43,427 bases of DNA from Thamnocephalis sphaerospora (Eukaryota > Zoopagomycota > Zoopagomycetes > Zoopagales > Sigmoideomycetaceae), in contig KZ992485.1 of NCBI GenBank assembly GCA_003614735.1, positions 1 through 43,427 on the forward strand, read 5' to 3'. Under the pieces are notes generated by a model. The model had not been told where the DNA came from. It searched no databases and was given only the letters and a program-made list of their open reading frames with translations. A program made the position numbers and the translations under genes. This document shows, piece after piece, positions 24,047 through 35,989 of this stretch; the stretch's first letter is position 1; every line of letters starts with the position of its first letter.

Positions 24047-26770
24047 ATGGGTAAACGCGCCAAGAGTAAGCAAGCCGACCCGCTGCCGCTGCCCGATCCC
24101 GAGGCGCCGACGACCGTTGGCAAGCGCGCGGCCAAGCGCCAGCGGCTGCAGAAGCGTGCTGCCGCTGCCGCCAAAGCAGATAGTCGTGCGGCCGCTACCA
24201 AGGCCAGCGCAAAGGGAAAGCAGTCGAAGGAGGTGGCCAAGGCATCTGCAAAGCCGGCAGCGTCCAAGCGTCAGGAGAGCGATGATGAAAGTGACGAGGG
24301 CGAGGAGAAGATTGTCAGCCTTGCCGGTCTAGAGAATTCCGACGAAAGCGACGAGGACGCCATGTCCTCTGACAGCGACGTCTCATTCAGTGAGTAGGAA
24401 CCTCCAGAAGTGCCTGCTGTGGTAGTAGATGCCGCTGTTATGCTCGACAGCCTTACTCACGCTGAGCACATCGCGATTAATTGACGTTTTCTGTGCACAG
24501 TCGGTGGCGAGTCCACGGAAGAGGAGCAGAATATGTCTGACTTTGACAGTGATGCTGGCGAAAGCGACGATGACAAAGACCAGTCTGCTAAGCGGTGCGT
24601 TGAGTGGCCGAATGGCGGACGTGTGCTTGAGCGGCATGCATGATGCTAACGACGCAACGTGGCTATTGCTGATCTATAGGGCGCTGTTTGCCGAGAGCGG
24701 CGACTCGGACGACGAGCCTACTGCACGGTACGTGTAGAGATGCAAGAGCGCGCGTGCATGGCGAACAGTGGCTGAATGTGCGCCTTTCCGCCCTGTATAG
24801 TGGTGTCAAGCGCAAGGCGGGCAGCAAGGACAAAAAGACGGAAAAGCGCAAGGCCGGCTTCACGGATGATAACGCCGAGTGGCTCAAGCCAAAGAGCAAG
24901 CGCGCCGCTGACGATGACGACGAGGTGGGTAAAGGTGAAACTTGAATGCTGTAGCGTGATAGCTGACGGCGACGCAATGGTGTGCATGCGATTCAGGATG
25001 CTACCGTTTCTCGCCTGGACGAATTTAACTTGGATAGCGACGAGGACGAGGACGAGGACGACGAGGATCAGTATGGCAGCGACATGGATAGCGATGAGAT
25101 TGACGAGGACGACACGGTGCGTAGATTGCGCGGCAATGACGCATTCGGCTGGTGCACGCTAACTTGGCGTGGCGGGGTTTGCACAGCTTACCTTTGAGGA
25201 AAAAGCACGCCGTCACGAGCGGAAGCGGCGTCGCGATGAGAAGCTGGCCGAGGAGGAGCTCAAGACCAACATGCAGGAGCAGGATCAGTTTGTGCTGCCG
25301 ACTGGCGAGGAGCTGGACGAGGAGCGCCAGCAGCCGCCTGATCTTACGCAGGTGCACCAGCGTATACACGAGGTGGCACGCGTGCTGGCCAACTTTGCGC
25401 AAATGCGCGAAGAGGGACGGTAAGCTAGCGTGCGACAGAGCGGGCAGCACATTGTCCTCACTGGTGCTCATCATTCGCCTGGCAGGTCACGCGCCGACTA
25501 TGTTCAGCTCTTTGTACAGGATCTGTGCGCCTACTATGGTTACTCGGAATTCCTCATGGAAAAGTTCTTTAATCTGTTCCAGGTCTCGGAGCTGCTCGAG
25601 TTCCTAGAGGCCAACGAGACGCCGCGTCCTGTCACCATCCGCACCAACACGCTCAAGACGCGGCGTCGTGACCTTGCTCAGGCGCTCATCAATCGTGGCG
25701 TTAACCTCGATCCGATCGGCAAGTGGTCCAAGGTGGGACTGCAGGTCTTTGACTCGCCAGTGCCGGTGGGCGCTACGCCGGAATACCTTGCCGGCCACTA
25801 CATGATCCAGGCGGCCTCTTCCTTTTTGCCTGTGATGGCACTTGCACCACGGGAGCACGAGCGTGTACTGGACATGGCAGCTGCCCCGGGTGGCAAGACC
25901 ACGTATATCGGTAGGACACTGGGGCACGTGAGATGATGGCTGTACCTGGTTGACTGACGGCATTTTGGTGCAGCTGCTCTGACCAAGAACACTGGCTGTG
26001 TGTTTGCCAACGATGCCAACAAGGACCGTCTCAAGTCGCTGGTGGCTAATATCCACCGTCTAGGCAAGTAGACTCTGTCGCAGACTGAGCTGGTCATCTG
26101 CTAGCTGTGGGCTTATACTGCGTGCGCATTAGGGGCCCGCAATGTGGTGGTGAGCAACTATGATGGTCGCGAGTTTCCCGGTGTCATTGGCGGCTTTGAC
26201 CGAGTACTGCTGGATTCGCCATGCAGTGGCACTGGTGTGATTGCCAAAGATCCGTCGGTGAAGCTCAACAAGGTAAGCGCAGCTATAGTGTACATTTAAA
26301 AAAGCTCGTCGCTCATAGCATGTGCATCCTTTTGCTCGTCTACGGCTAGACGGAGCAAGACTTTAAGCTGCTGTCGCAAATCCAAAAGGAGCTGATCCTT
26401 TCGGCCATCGACTCGGTGGATGCCAACTCCAAGACTGGCGGCTATCTGGTCTACTCCACGTGTTCCATCACCGTAGAGGAGAATGAAGATGTGGTCAACT
26501 ATGCTCTCCGCAAGCGCCCCAACGTCAAGCTGGTCGAGACGGGCCTGAGCTTTGGCGTGGAAGGATTCACCAAGTAAGTTTGCGCGTGTGCTTGTAACAT
26601 GCCCCAGACCGTCGATGCTCATCTACCGATGCAGCTATCGTGGCAAGGCCTTCCATCCGTCGCTCGGCATGACGCGGCGCTACTATCCGCACACGCACAA
26701 CATGGACGGTTTCTATGTGGCCAAGCTGCGCAAGATATCCAACACCTACCAGAAGCCCAAGGAAGAGTAA
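24047..26770 (+). CDS. NOP2: NOP2 25S/28S rRNA cytosine-C5 methyltransferase
   Basis: Nucleolar SAM-dependent rRNA m5C methyltransferase needed for large-subunit maturation. Exons 24047-24389, 24501-24594, 24680-24727, 24801-24924, 24997-25116, 25187-25419, 25486-25910, 25974-26063, 26133-26272, 26350-26573 and 26635-26770 give 658 aa. The N-terminal 240 residues are Lys/Ala-rich then strongly acidic (Asp/Glu/Ser runs), as in nucleolar proteins. The NOP2 block [20 protein letters not shown] lies just before the fold. The SAM loop is [11 protein letters not shown] (450-460), the releasing Cys lies in DSPCSGTG (Cys523) and the catalytic Cys in STCS (Cys577). [20 protein letters not shown] closes the domain. 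Intron 8 is GC-AG. The five introns in the acidic N-terminus are supported by frame and splice consensus rather than by homology. Confidence 0.94.
26064..26132 (+). other. GC-AG intron, NOP2 intron 8
   Basis: Donor CTAG|GCAAGTA, acceptor GCATTAG, 69 nt. The junction gives [16 protein letters not shown], the expected family sequence; the GT five bases further on breaks the frame. Confidence 0.88.
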
Positions 26771-29056
26771 GCCAGACGAGTGCTGCTGTCGCGAGGCCTT
26801 GACGGCGACATTATCGTGGCGCAGGCGGAATTAGTGCATCCGCATGAACCATTACATCAATGTATCGCTTTGATAGACGAGTGTACTGTAGCATGGGTGA
26901 ACGTGTACCAGGAGATGATCACTTGTTGGGCCATGTTCCTTGGCCAGCCATGCGGTGGCCCTGGTCGATCAACAGGTTCCACGCACCGTACTAGCTAGAC
27001 GAGATGGCACTGCCAGGAGACGACATAGCGTACCGGTGGCTTGCGTAGATAGACTAGGCCAGCAAGGTGCTGGACGCATTGCACGTGTGTGCTGCGCTGC
27101 TTGATCAATGTTGCTCATGCTCCCAATCTGGTTGGGGGTTCCACGACGCGTAACGCACATACATGGATGGTCGGCGCCTGATACCACGAGCTGCACGGTG
27201 GCCTGGAGCGCGGCCGACGCGATCAAGGCAGATGGCAGGCAGGCAGCGTCCAGCGTATTAGCGGCCGATCATCAGCGTGCATGCTTTTCAATGGCCACGC
27301 TGCCGCCACTGCCGCTGCCGCCACTGCTACCGCTGCCGAGTGTCGGTACCCGGTGGCGCTGCATGTCTGGTTGGCCTGAACAGCCCTATTGACCGGGTGT
27401 GATCCGCAAGGTGAGAACCCGCCTGCAGCTTTTCGTTTGCGTTGCACAGGGTCGCACACTGGCGTGCTTCGCCTCGACTGTCCGCGAACCGGCCTGGCCG
27501 GCTACCACATGCTCATAGCGTGTGTGCCAGCCCATAAAGGCAGAAACACATGCGATTGTACGCTTTGAGTAGCGACGGCTGCCCGTCATATCGATACGCT
27601 CACGTTTCGTTGGCTCGTTTCTCGTTCCATTTGACTTGGACACTCCTGGAGGACACGCGTGCACCCTCGTTTGCAGCTCATGAAGACGGCCGATACGGCC
27701 CAGCCGCTCTAGCAGCGTTTCGTCGCTGCGCCACTACTAAACGCACGCCACTTTGGTTTCAGCCCAGTTTGGCGCCTGCTCGCCTACGCGCCCTTTCTTC
27801 CTGCCCTGGCACCTTTCTCGCTTCCCTGCTTTGCGCTAGTGTCTGTGCTGCACGCCTGCCTACCCGTTGCCTGCCTGCCTGGCCGCCTGCATCGCTGTCT
27901 GGTGCGCAGGACGTGTTGCGCTTTGCCGTTTTTAGCGCCTGTCGTTGCTGCCGCCTCCAAGGGACGCCACCTGCTAGCGTGTCGTCTTACGTCTTTGCGC
28001 TTTGGGCGAGTCGCGTATTCGTTTGACTTGTCCATTCCCGCCGCCTAATTCTCTCTTTCGTGTCCTAGCCAGCGTCGTCTCCTTTTCCTTGCGGCACTTG
28101 CGGCTTGTGCATCCTCTACTGAGCGCGCCGCTCCTGTTTGATTGTCTGGCCCACTCGTATTAGCCTCCGACCTAGTCTCTCCGTACGTGCGCGCGCACCC
28201 ACCCACCCGCCTGCACGCCCTCTGTCGCTGCCTTGTCCACCTGCTACGCTGGTCAGCCTCTGTTGCTGGGTCGCGGCTGCCGTATCAGCATCATCCTGGT
28301 GGCCTGCAACTTTTCTCGTTTGCTATTGTGCCAAGCTACGCCGCCACGTTCAACGACACGCACGCACGCACACACCCTCACTCACTCATATCCAGGTAAG
28401 CCACACGGTGCGGCAACGGTGGCGATGAGCGTTCCGTCCGTGTACTCTGGCCGGCGTCGCCTTTCATGGAGCAAGTCACGCGCGCACCAGCGTATACTTG
28501 TCCGCCAAAGGCGCCTGTGAGTCCGGAGGGCCAAGAAGCCGATGTGGCACCTGAGCGTTTACTTTGGGAAGCAGACTAGCCGGTGTGTAGCCTAGACGAT
28601 GGCTACGGCTGCGGCCGTCTACGCTACACAGCGCCAGCGTACGACCGTGTATACCCCACACGCGCCGGTTTAGATGGTCGACGTAGCAGCTAGTACTGCC
28701 GACCGATCGCTTTGGATGAGCGTTGGCATGTGGTCAGCTGTGGTGATGTGGCAGCTTCGATGACTGCGAGGACTTTTATGGCAATGCCCATATGCTTTCT
28801 TTGCTTGTGCATGCTCTCGCTTCCTACGCTGGTTCGCCCCTGCCCCCTACCTATTGACGACCATGTGCAGCACGACGTAAGCGCATGCTAACGCTCACTC
28901 TCCGTGCGCTTTGATCCGCCAGCATTCCATCATCATCATCATCATCATCCATTCTACGGCTACTCGCTGGTCCACCATCACCTTTCGTGCCAACCTCCAT
29001 TTTCCCTGTGTAGCAGCGGCATTTCAGACTTTTGCTAGGCGTTGATCTTTTGCAGC
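26771..29056. other. Long intergenic region and probable leader of the PX kinase gene
   Basis: About 2.3 kb without a credible gene. From about 27550 to 28390 the plus strand is strongly C/T-rich (CTGCC, TTCTTCC and similar runs), the pattern of a fungal promoter or leader. Long open frames there are Pro/Arg/Cys/Ser-rich by composition only. A CAT run lies at about 28926-28950. No tRNA or other RNA gene could be supported by eye. Confidence 0.5.
28396..29055 (+). other. Possible 5' UTR intron of the PX kinase gene
   Basis: A consensus donor CAG|GTAAGC at 28396 closes the pyrimidine-rich tract, and an acceptor TTTTGCAG ends at 29055, one base before the kinase ATG. Removing 660 nt would put a CT-rich leader directly against CATGG. 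Purely inferred; no transcript evidence. Confidence 0.35.
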
Positions 29057-31546
29057 ATGGCGCACTTTTGGCTATTTCGACTGTTTGCCAAACATAACCT
29101 AGACGACGACTCGTCGTCTTCGGCTGGCAGCAGCCATGGCAGCACACGAGCTGGTAAAAGTGCCAAAACACGCACAGGGCCTAGCACTCAAGTTCAGCGT
29201 GGCACAACACGCCATAGTCCGCGTGAGCCATCCAGCTCCACCGATACCAGCGCAGATGCTCGTCTGTCGATCGTTGTAGCCGGTCCCTCGCCTTCGTACC
29301 ATGCTTCTTGCATTGGCTCTGAAGTGCGCCGCGGCGTTAGTGGTCGCAGTCGGTACACTGTTTTTCGCGTGCTTGTCACGTGCGATTCGGATCAGTGGTG
29401 GCTGTTTAAGCGTTACAGCGAGTTCCGTACGCTGCATGCTCAGGTAAGCTATGGTCCACGGGGCAAGGCTATGCTAGCAACCGCTAATGCTCGCTGGTGT
29501 AAACGTTTATAGCTACGCAGGGAACTGCCGCGCCATGGTCTGCCTTCGCTGCCTTCGCGGCGGCTGTTTGGCGACAACTTTTCAAAGGCATTCTTGTCCA
29601 AACGTCGTACCGGCTTGCACGCCTATTTGCTCTGTGTCGCTGACGATGTAGCGACCCGCCAGTCGCAGGCGCTGCTCGCCTTTCTGGACGATGGACGGCA
29701 TGTGCTGCATCGGCTGATGAACACTGCTCCGTCGCTGCCCAATGCTTCCTCCACCCACTCGACCGTTTCCACGACCAACACAGTGCGCTCTATCGGCGCC
29801 ATAATGACGCTGAAGCGTGCTGCCACATCGCAGCCGCCCAACATGTCAGCGACCGAGGTGGACGCGTCGGCGGAGACGGATGCGGAGGAGGGCGGTCGTA
29901 GTAGTGCTGGAACCAGCCAGCGTGATTCAGGTCGGCTAGCTTCTCCACGCGCTCGGAAACCTACTGGATCACGGTCGCGTGCTGGTTCGGTAGCGGGTGT
30001 GCGCAAGGGAGGCGAGATGCGTCGTCTTGCTCCGGCCGCGCCCATCTCCCGGTCACGCACCGGCTCGGCGGCCAACGGTGGCGATGACGATGATGCTGGT
30101 ACGCTCACGTCCAGCAGTCGGGGCAGCACCCCGTCGCCGTCCGTGTCCCAAACTAAAACGGACACGGTGCCATCGTCTGCCTCCTCTGAGCGTACCTCAA
30201 GCACAGCTACCGCAAGCAAGGGTGCATCGTCGTCGTTGGCCCGGTCATCGGCAGCAGCAGCAGCAGCAGCAGCGCAGCGTAAGATGGGCTTGGATGATTT
30301 CTGCCTGCTTTCGGTCATTGGCAAGGGTAGCTACGGCAAGGTGATGCTGGCCCGCCACAAGGCATCTGGCAAAGTGTACGCCATCAAAGCCATTTCAAAG
30401 TCCAAGCTGCGCGGTCGACCGGCCGATATTCGCCGTGTGATGAGCGAACGCGAGGTGCTCCGTCGCAATGCTACGCATCCGTTCCTCATTGGCCTGCGCT
30501 ACAGCTTCCAGTCGGCGCAGAAGCTCTACCTGTGCATCGACTATGTCAGCGGCGGTGAGCTTTTTTTCCATCTGCAGCGCGAACGGCGCTTCCCCGAGGC
30601 ACGGGTGCGCTTTTACGCCTGCGAGATTCTTTCGGCCCTCGAGTATCTGCACTCGCTAGGTTTTGTGTACCGCGACCTAAAGCCGGAGAATCTGCTGCTC
30701 GACTCGGAGGGACACATACGCCTGGTGGACTTTGGCCTGACCAAAAACACTGGCGATGGCACCACATCGACCTTTTGCGGCACGCCAGAGTATCTTGCGC
30801 CCGAGGTACTTCGCCAGCAGCGCTACGGCAAGGAGGTCGACTGGTACTGCTTTGGCTCGGTGCTCTACGAGATGCTAGTGGGCCTGCCACCCTTCTACTC
30901 GCCCGACGACCGCGACATGTTTGATCGGATTCTGCACGAGCGTGTTCGCTTCCCTAGCTTTGTCGGCAAGGCCGCACGTGCGCTCATTACGGGCCTGCTA
31001 GAGCGCAACCCGAATCTGCGTTTGGGCAGCCGTGGTGCCGAGGAAGTCAAGCGCCAGCCGTACTTTAAGAACATCGACTGGGGCAAGGTCTATCGCAAAG
31101 AGTATCCGACGCCGTTCAATCCCGACGTTACCAGCACCATGGACCTGCACAATATTGATCCCAAGTTTTGCGGCGAGCCAATCCCCAATTCGCTGCTGGG
31201 TGAAATTCGCGGTGCCAATTATCTGCGCGATGCCGCTGCGGAGGCTGAACACCGGGCAGACGATGTGTTTGATGTTCCAGGCTTGGACGACAACGTTGCC
31301 GTGGCACGACCAGGTTCGCCGCCTGCAACGACCCAGGCAGCTACCGCCGACTGGGACGACCAGGACGACGACGAGATTGATCCGGATGGCGATGCTTGGG
31401 ATGCAGCCGTGGACCAGGCCATGCAGCCCGTCTCGGAAGCTGAGATTGAACGCCAGGTGGACACGGCATTTGCCGGCTTCTCCTATGCACCGGAAGGTAC
31501 ATTGGCCAGCGTCTCGCCCAACACACCGTTAAATCCCTACGCCTAG
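29057..31546 (+). CDS. PX-domain AGC protein kinase (SGK3-like architecture)
   Basis: Ser/Thr kinase expected to be recruited to phosphoinositide-bearing endomembranes and activated by PDK1 and TORC2. Exons 29057-29443 and 29513-31546 give 806 aa. A Ser-rich N-terminus is followed by a PX domain (about residues 70-185; RYSEFRTLHAQ then the Pro-rich loop PRHGLPSLPSRRLFGD). A disordered Ser/Thr/Arg linker with a poly-Ala run (30248-30275) leads to the kinase domain from about 392: GKGSYGKV, YAIKAISK, YRDLKPEN, DFGLTK and the T-loop TSTFCGTPEYLAPE (about 550). The AGC tail carries a hydrophobic motif FAGFSYA (about 782). The intron splits the PX domain. PX plus AGC with all regulatory sites matches metazoan SGK3; Dikarya Ypk-type kinases are not known to me with a PX domain. 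The family is firm, the orthology inferred. Confidence 0.92.
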
Positions 31547-33500
31547 TATTTTTTTCCTTTTTGGCCACGCTCAACCTTGCCACCGGTGGGCTGCGCCATG
31601 CCCATCGGCCCTGTGCTGTCCGCTGTGTACAAAACCTCGAGCGCGCCTGCGCTCTCTGCATCTCCTACCCGCGTATTTTCCGCAGACAGTTATCATCGCT
31701 GCCTGCCTTGGCTGTGGGCCTGCCATTACCGTCTTTATTTTCTATCTCTAGGTGCTGGACGTTTCTTTTGCGGCCCGTTGCAGTGTGTGTGTGGCCGCAT
31801 GGCCTGGCCAGCCTTTCTAGCATCGACGGCTTCCATGCCCGTTCTTATCCCCGCCATATCTGTTTCTTGCCAGCTATTTCTAAACGAATCATGACGACTA
31901 TACGCCAGCTATGCAGTGGTGCTTGGGCCTGGCATTGCCACGGTTGGTAATTGTCCAAGCGTTTACCGCCGTCCGCGGGACTGTACTATGCTGCCGATAA
32001 ATCCGTGCCAGCTGCTTTATGGAGCGCGTTTTACCTTGCATTCTGCGATTGGTCTTTGGCCGGAATGGGCCTTGCCTATAACGTGTGACCGTTCGTCCGT
32101 TCTCGTCGCCGCGCACATCTTTGTAAGAATCGTGTGTATCCGGGCCGCCCGCTGCCTTGTCCGACACCGTGGCTTTTGCTGCACATGCTGTCCACCTGTG
32201 GGATGCCGAGTCGTCTGGCCCAAAGCGCCAACATGGGTGCGCGTGGATGGTGAGCAGCTCCGCCTGTGTGCGCGTATGGATGGACGGTGGCTGCACAGTA
32301 GCGAAGACGCCGCCCCGTGCCTCGCGTCGATGTCTGTTGCGCAATGTCTTTATTTGGCAGTGCCTTCGCTCGTGCTCTTCTACTTACCGACGGTTGGCCA
32401 CTTGCTAGCTCACAGGCTTTCTTCCTCCTTGCTCTCGGCCCTTTCTGATTATTCCGGTGTTTTCGTTATTGCTGCTGGGCGTCTCTTTTGCGCTCTGCTA
32501 ATATCCATCTTGTACGGCTCAACTGGCGTTTGCTACGTACAGGCCAGTGCTGCTAACGGTTCTCCCTGCAGCTGGCACGCTTGCGTTTGCCGTGTTGTCT
32601 TTTTGCTAGTGCGCGTGCACACACCAGACGCCAGCTGGTAGTTTAGTGGTGCGCTTCCCTGGACGATACAGGAAAAGGGCCTCGCAGCTTTCAAGTAGTC
32701 GCTACGGTTACGGTTGCTGCTGCTACTGCTGCTGCTGCTGCCACTTGCCGCGTGCTGCGGATAACCGCTGCGCGTGCGCTCTCCTGTTTCTCCTTTTCCG
32801 CACCCTCTCCCACTCTTTCTCTCCGCCCTTGACCTGCTCCGCCGCCTCTCCGCTGGTCTGCCCAGTTCCTCAACCTATTGCTCTTTTATTCTACGTTTCT
32901 TCCCGTGGACGTGTGCTAGCACACAAGGCTGGTCACCCTATACCGCTCACCTGTCTCCTCATCCTAGTAGCCATCGTCGTCGTCGTCGTCGTACACCATC
33001 CATTCTACGCTACACTGGCGCCTTTTGCCTTTTCTTTGCTCATCTGCGTGGCGATTCGCGTGTACGCAAAGACGGTGCTGGTACGGCGCCACATTCATGC
33101 GTAGCATTCCTACTATTGCCTAGTTCTCTGGCCACGCTTTTGGCTATTCCACACCGCTAACCGTCTGTACAACCAGACGGTGCTTTTCATCCACAAGTGG
33201 CACTGCTGCTGCTGCTGCTGCTATCCTTGTGTGGCCCACTACGTATGTATCACGGTTCTGACTGCTGTGGGTCTCTGTTTGCCACGGTGCTAACTGAGCC
33301 TGCGCAATATACTGCTATGCCTTTTACATGCGGTCTTTTCTGCCATGAAACATCTTGTAGACGCATCTGGTGCGGTTCGCCCGTCTCAGCGGTAGCGTAG
33401 CCACGACCACGACCATCACCCTTCTCTTTACGCGCTGGCAACGCGAACGACATTGAATAGAGTCTGGCTGCCGTTATAGGCAGTCTCGCACGAAACGCAC
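31547..33500. other. Long intergenic region upstream of the RRPSY-repeat gene
   Basis: About 1.95 kb, with C/T-rich stretches and three triplet runs on the plus strand: TGC-type at about 32713-32745, CGT at about 32970-32992 and CTG at about 33200-33222. An open frame near 31916-32641 lacks an ATG start and any motif. I see no supportable gene. Confidence 0.5.
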
Positions 33501-33976
33501 ATGGACGCTGCTCTGGAGGAGAGTTCGTCACTGCCGCCACCGCCACCGCCTGCATCGCGGTCAGGCGGGGTAGGCCCTAATGACACAGCTCCGGCTCTTC
33601 CGCCACGCGCCAACGCTGATGCGCCATCAATGCGACCACCACCAGCAGCACCGTCTCATCCGATGTCTGGTCCTCCTCCACCATCCTGGCATGGCCCGCC
33701 TAATGATCATTACCAGCTACCGCCAGCACTACCTCCATTGCCGCCAAGTGCTCCAGTACCACCGCCGGGCTTTACCGCTACGCGTCCACCGCCATCTCCG
33801 ACGACCGAGGGAATGCCAATGATGAGCTATCCGCCTCCACCGCATGCGTATCCGATCGGACTGCCGGGTAATGCTTCGCTTCCTCCTCGCTCGGCGGGCC
33901 CGCCCTCAATACATAGTCGGTCTCCGAGTCTGCGCGGCCGCGCGTCTCCACCGCCGATGACTGGGCATGGCGGCGT

Positions 33977-34007
<31 letters not shown>

Positions 34008-35989
34008 CGCGATGCTATCGGGCCGCCACCGCCGCCTTTTACAGGGCGTGCGCCTAGCCTCCACGATGGACGCGGTCCGGCGCCCTTGTCGTCGAGTGCG
34101 TCGCAAAGATCGCGGTCGCCCAGTATCCGGCAGATTTCGCCTCGGCCTGGTATGCCGCCTTCGATGCCAGGCGGGCCAGCGCCACCATCGTCCTATCCGC
34201 CTCGTCCGTCGTTGTCTCGCGGCCCAACGCCACCTCCGATGCCACGTCGTCAGTTTTCTGGCGACTCGGCCGGGCAGATGCCCGCTCGGGGGCCACGTCG
34301 GCAGTTTTCAGGCGACTCGGCCGGTCCGGGAGCTGGCCAGGGCCCGCGTATGGCTCACATGCCACCGCACGATCCATATGTCCAGCGTCCTGTGGAACAT
34401 CCCGTCGGTCCGCCGCTGGCAGGGCCACATGCACGCCCGGCGCCGCCATTTCCGCCGCCACCGCCACTTTCACAGCCGCCCATGCCGCCTCAAGGCTTTG
34501 CAGGGCCAGAGGAGCGGCCATCGCGCTCTAGTCGTATCGAGCGCTGGTTAGAGGGTACGGCTCCGGCTCAGGATGGCGAGACCCATGATCCTGACGAGGA
34601 GATTCTGCCCGAGGTGCCCATGTCGCCGCTCTCTGCGACGATACCTTCGCCGCCCATGCGCCCAGAATCGCCCGGTACTGTGGTGCCCGAGCCGCTACAT
34701 CCGTCTACGCTGCCACCAATGATGGAGCCTCCAAGGTCGTGCAACGAGACGGGTGATGCACCGCGACCGCCCATGTCAGAGGGCCCGGCGGTGGAGATGA
34801 ATCCCCTCCATAATGATCCGCCACGGCCACCGCGGCCCAACGATGAGCTGTATCCACCCATGGAAATGCCAGCACCACAGATACCGGGTCGGGATGATGT
34901 ACGTCCAGGTGGTGGCGAAGGTGAGCGTCGGCCTAGCTTTGATGGACGTCTGGATCCAAGCCACGCGGAGGGTAGTCAGTATCCAATGCAGGAGATGCGT
35001 CGGCCCAGTTACGAGGATCGCCGTCCAAGTTATGACGGGCGTCGACCCAGTTACGAGGATCGTCGACCCAGTTACGAGGATCGCCGTCCAAGCTATGACG
35101 GACGTCGGCCCAGCTATGATGGACGTCGGCCGAGCTATGATGCACGCCGGCCCAGTTTCGATGGACGTCGGCCGAGCTATGATGCACGTCGACCCAGCTA
35201 TGACGGGCGTCGGCCTAGCTATGATGGCGGGCGCCCGCGGCCAGATATGCCGCCCGTACCATCGCCACCCGTGCCATCAGGTATAGCTGGACCGCAGGCG
35301 CATCACGGTCGGCAACCCCGGCCCAATCCTGGCATGCGACTAGACATTCCGCCGCCGGTCAACACAAACAACATGCATGGACCGCAGTCGCCGCACTCGC
35401 TGCAGTCACCGCACTCGTCGTCTTCGCACCATATGTCCCACGCATTTCCCCCGTCGCATTCGGCTGCTGACCCGTACAGCGGAGCACGTCCAGTGGCTCA
35501 TCTGCCGCCCGTCACTGCGATACATCCGAGCACACACCATTCTGATCCGTATGGGGGAGCCTCCAGCCCACATGATGATAAGTCACCGCAACCAGTACCA
35601 CCAGGTGGCCCTGCACCCTATATCGACTATGAGCGCCAGCCGTGTCCGGCAGGCGGTGTGCACGATTTTGCACGTGAATGGCAGTTCACAGACTATCTGT
35701 GTGTTGGCCTTTTCTGTCCTTGCTACTGCTTTATGGCTATACTGCAGAATGTGCTCTGCTGCAGCTACGCATCAAATGGCCCAGACCACGACGAGCGGAT
35801 ATGCGGTTGCTGTGGTGCATCGGTACGTGTCTGGCCCTTTTTTGGCTGCCATGAAGCAATCTTTATGGACGTGCTGCTAACTCTGCGATTGCTGCGTTTA
35901 CATCACCATAGGGCCCTCGCTGCTGCCAAAAGTGCGGCCTCAAGTACTCTGATATGCTGGCGGGTCGTATGCGGAGGCATCGACTTTGA
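33501..35989 (+). CDS. Proline-rich protein with RRPSY heptads and a C-terminal BRI3/PLAC8-like Cys-rich membrane domain
   Basis: Exons 33501-35822 and 35912-35989 give 799 aa; reading through the intron would give a longer frame whose tail lacks family features. Residues 1-470 are extremely Pro-rich (poly-Pro, PPMPPMPP) with a duplicated PRRQFSGDSAG. Residues 500-576 are 11 tandem heptads RRPS[YF][DE][GDA]. The last 90 residues form the only folded part: HDFAREWQFTDYLCVGLF with a CPCYC cluster, a hydrophobic stretch, then ERICGCCGAS joined by splicing to GPRCCQKCGLKYSDML. This resembles the short Cys-rich membrane domain of BRI3/PLAC8-type proteins. Likely topology: a long cytosolic Pro-rich tail tethered to a membrane. 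Function unknown. The architecture suggests a scaffold for SH3/WW-type or actin-linked partners. Domain naming is tentative; the gene model is well supported by phase and Cys pattern. Confidence 0.8.
34998..35228 (+). repeat. 11 x 21-nt coding repeat (RRPSYDG/RRPSYED heptads)
   Basis: Eleven uninterrupted 7-codon units encode RRPSY (one RRPSF) followed by ED, DG or DA. Codons vary between units, so the protein repeat is conserved beyond recent DNA duplication. A degenerate unit ERRPSFDGRL lies about 70 nt upstream. Confidence 0.97.

Noticed and set aside
27550-28026. 158-codon open frame upstream of the kinase
   Set aside because: It sits in a C/T-rich tract that biases all frames to Pro, Ser, Leu and Arg; it looks like promoter or leader sequence.
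31916-32641. 241-codon open frame in the gap after the kinase
   Set aside because: No ATG at its start, Cys/Val-rich by composition, no motif and no splice partner.
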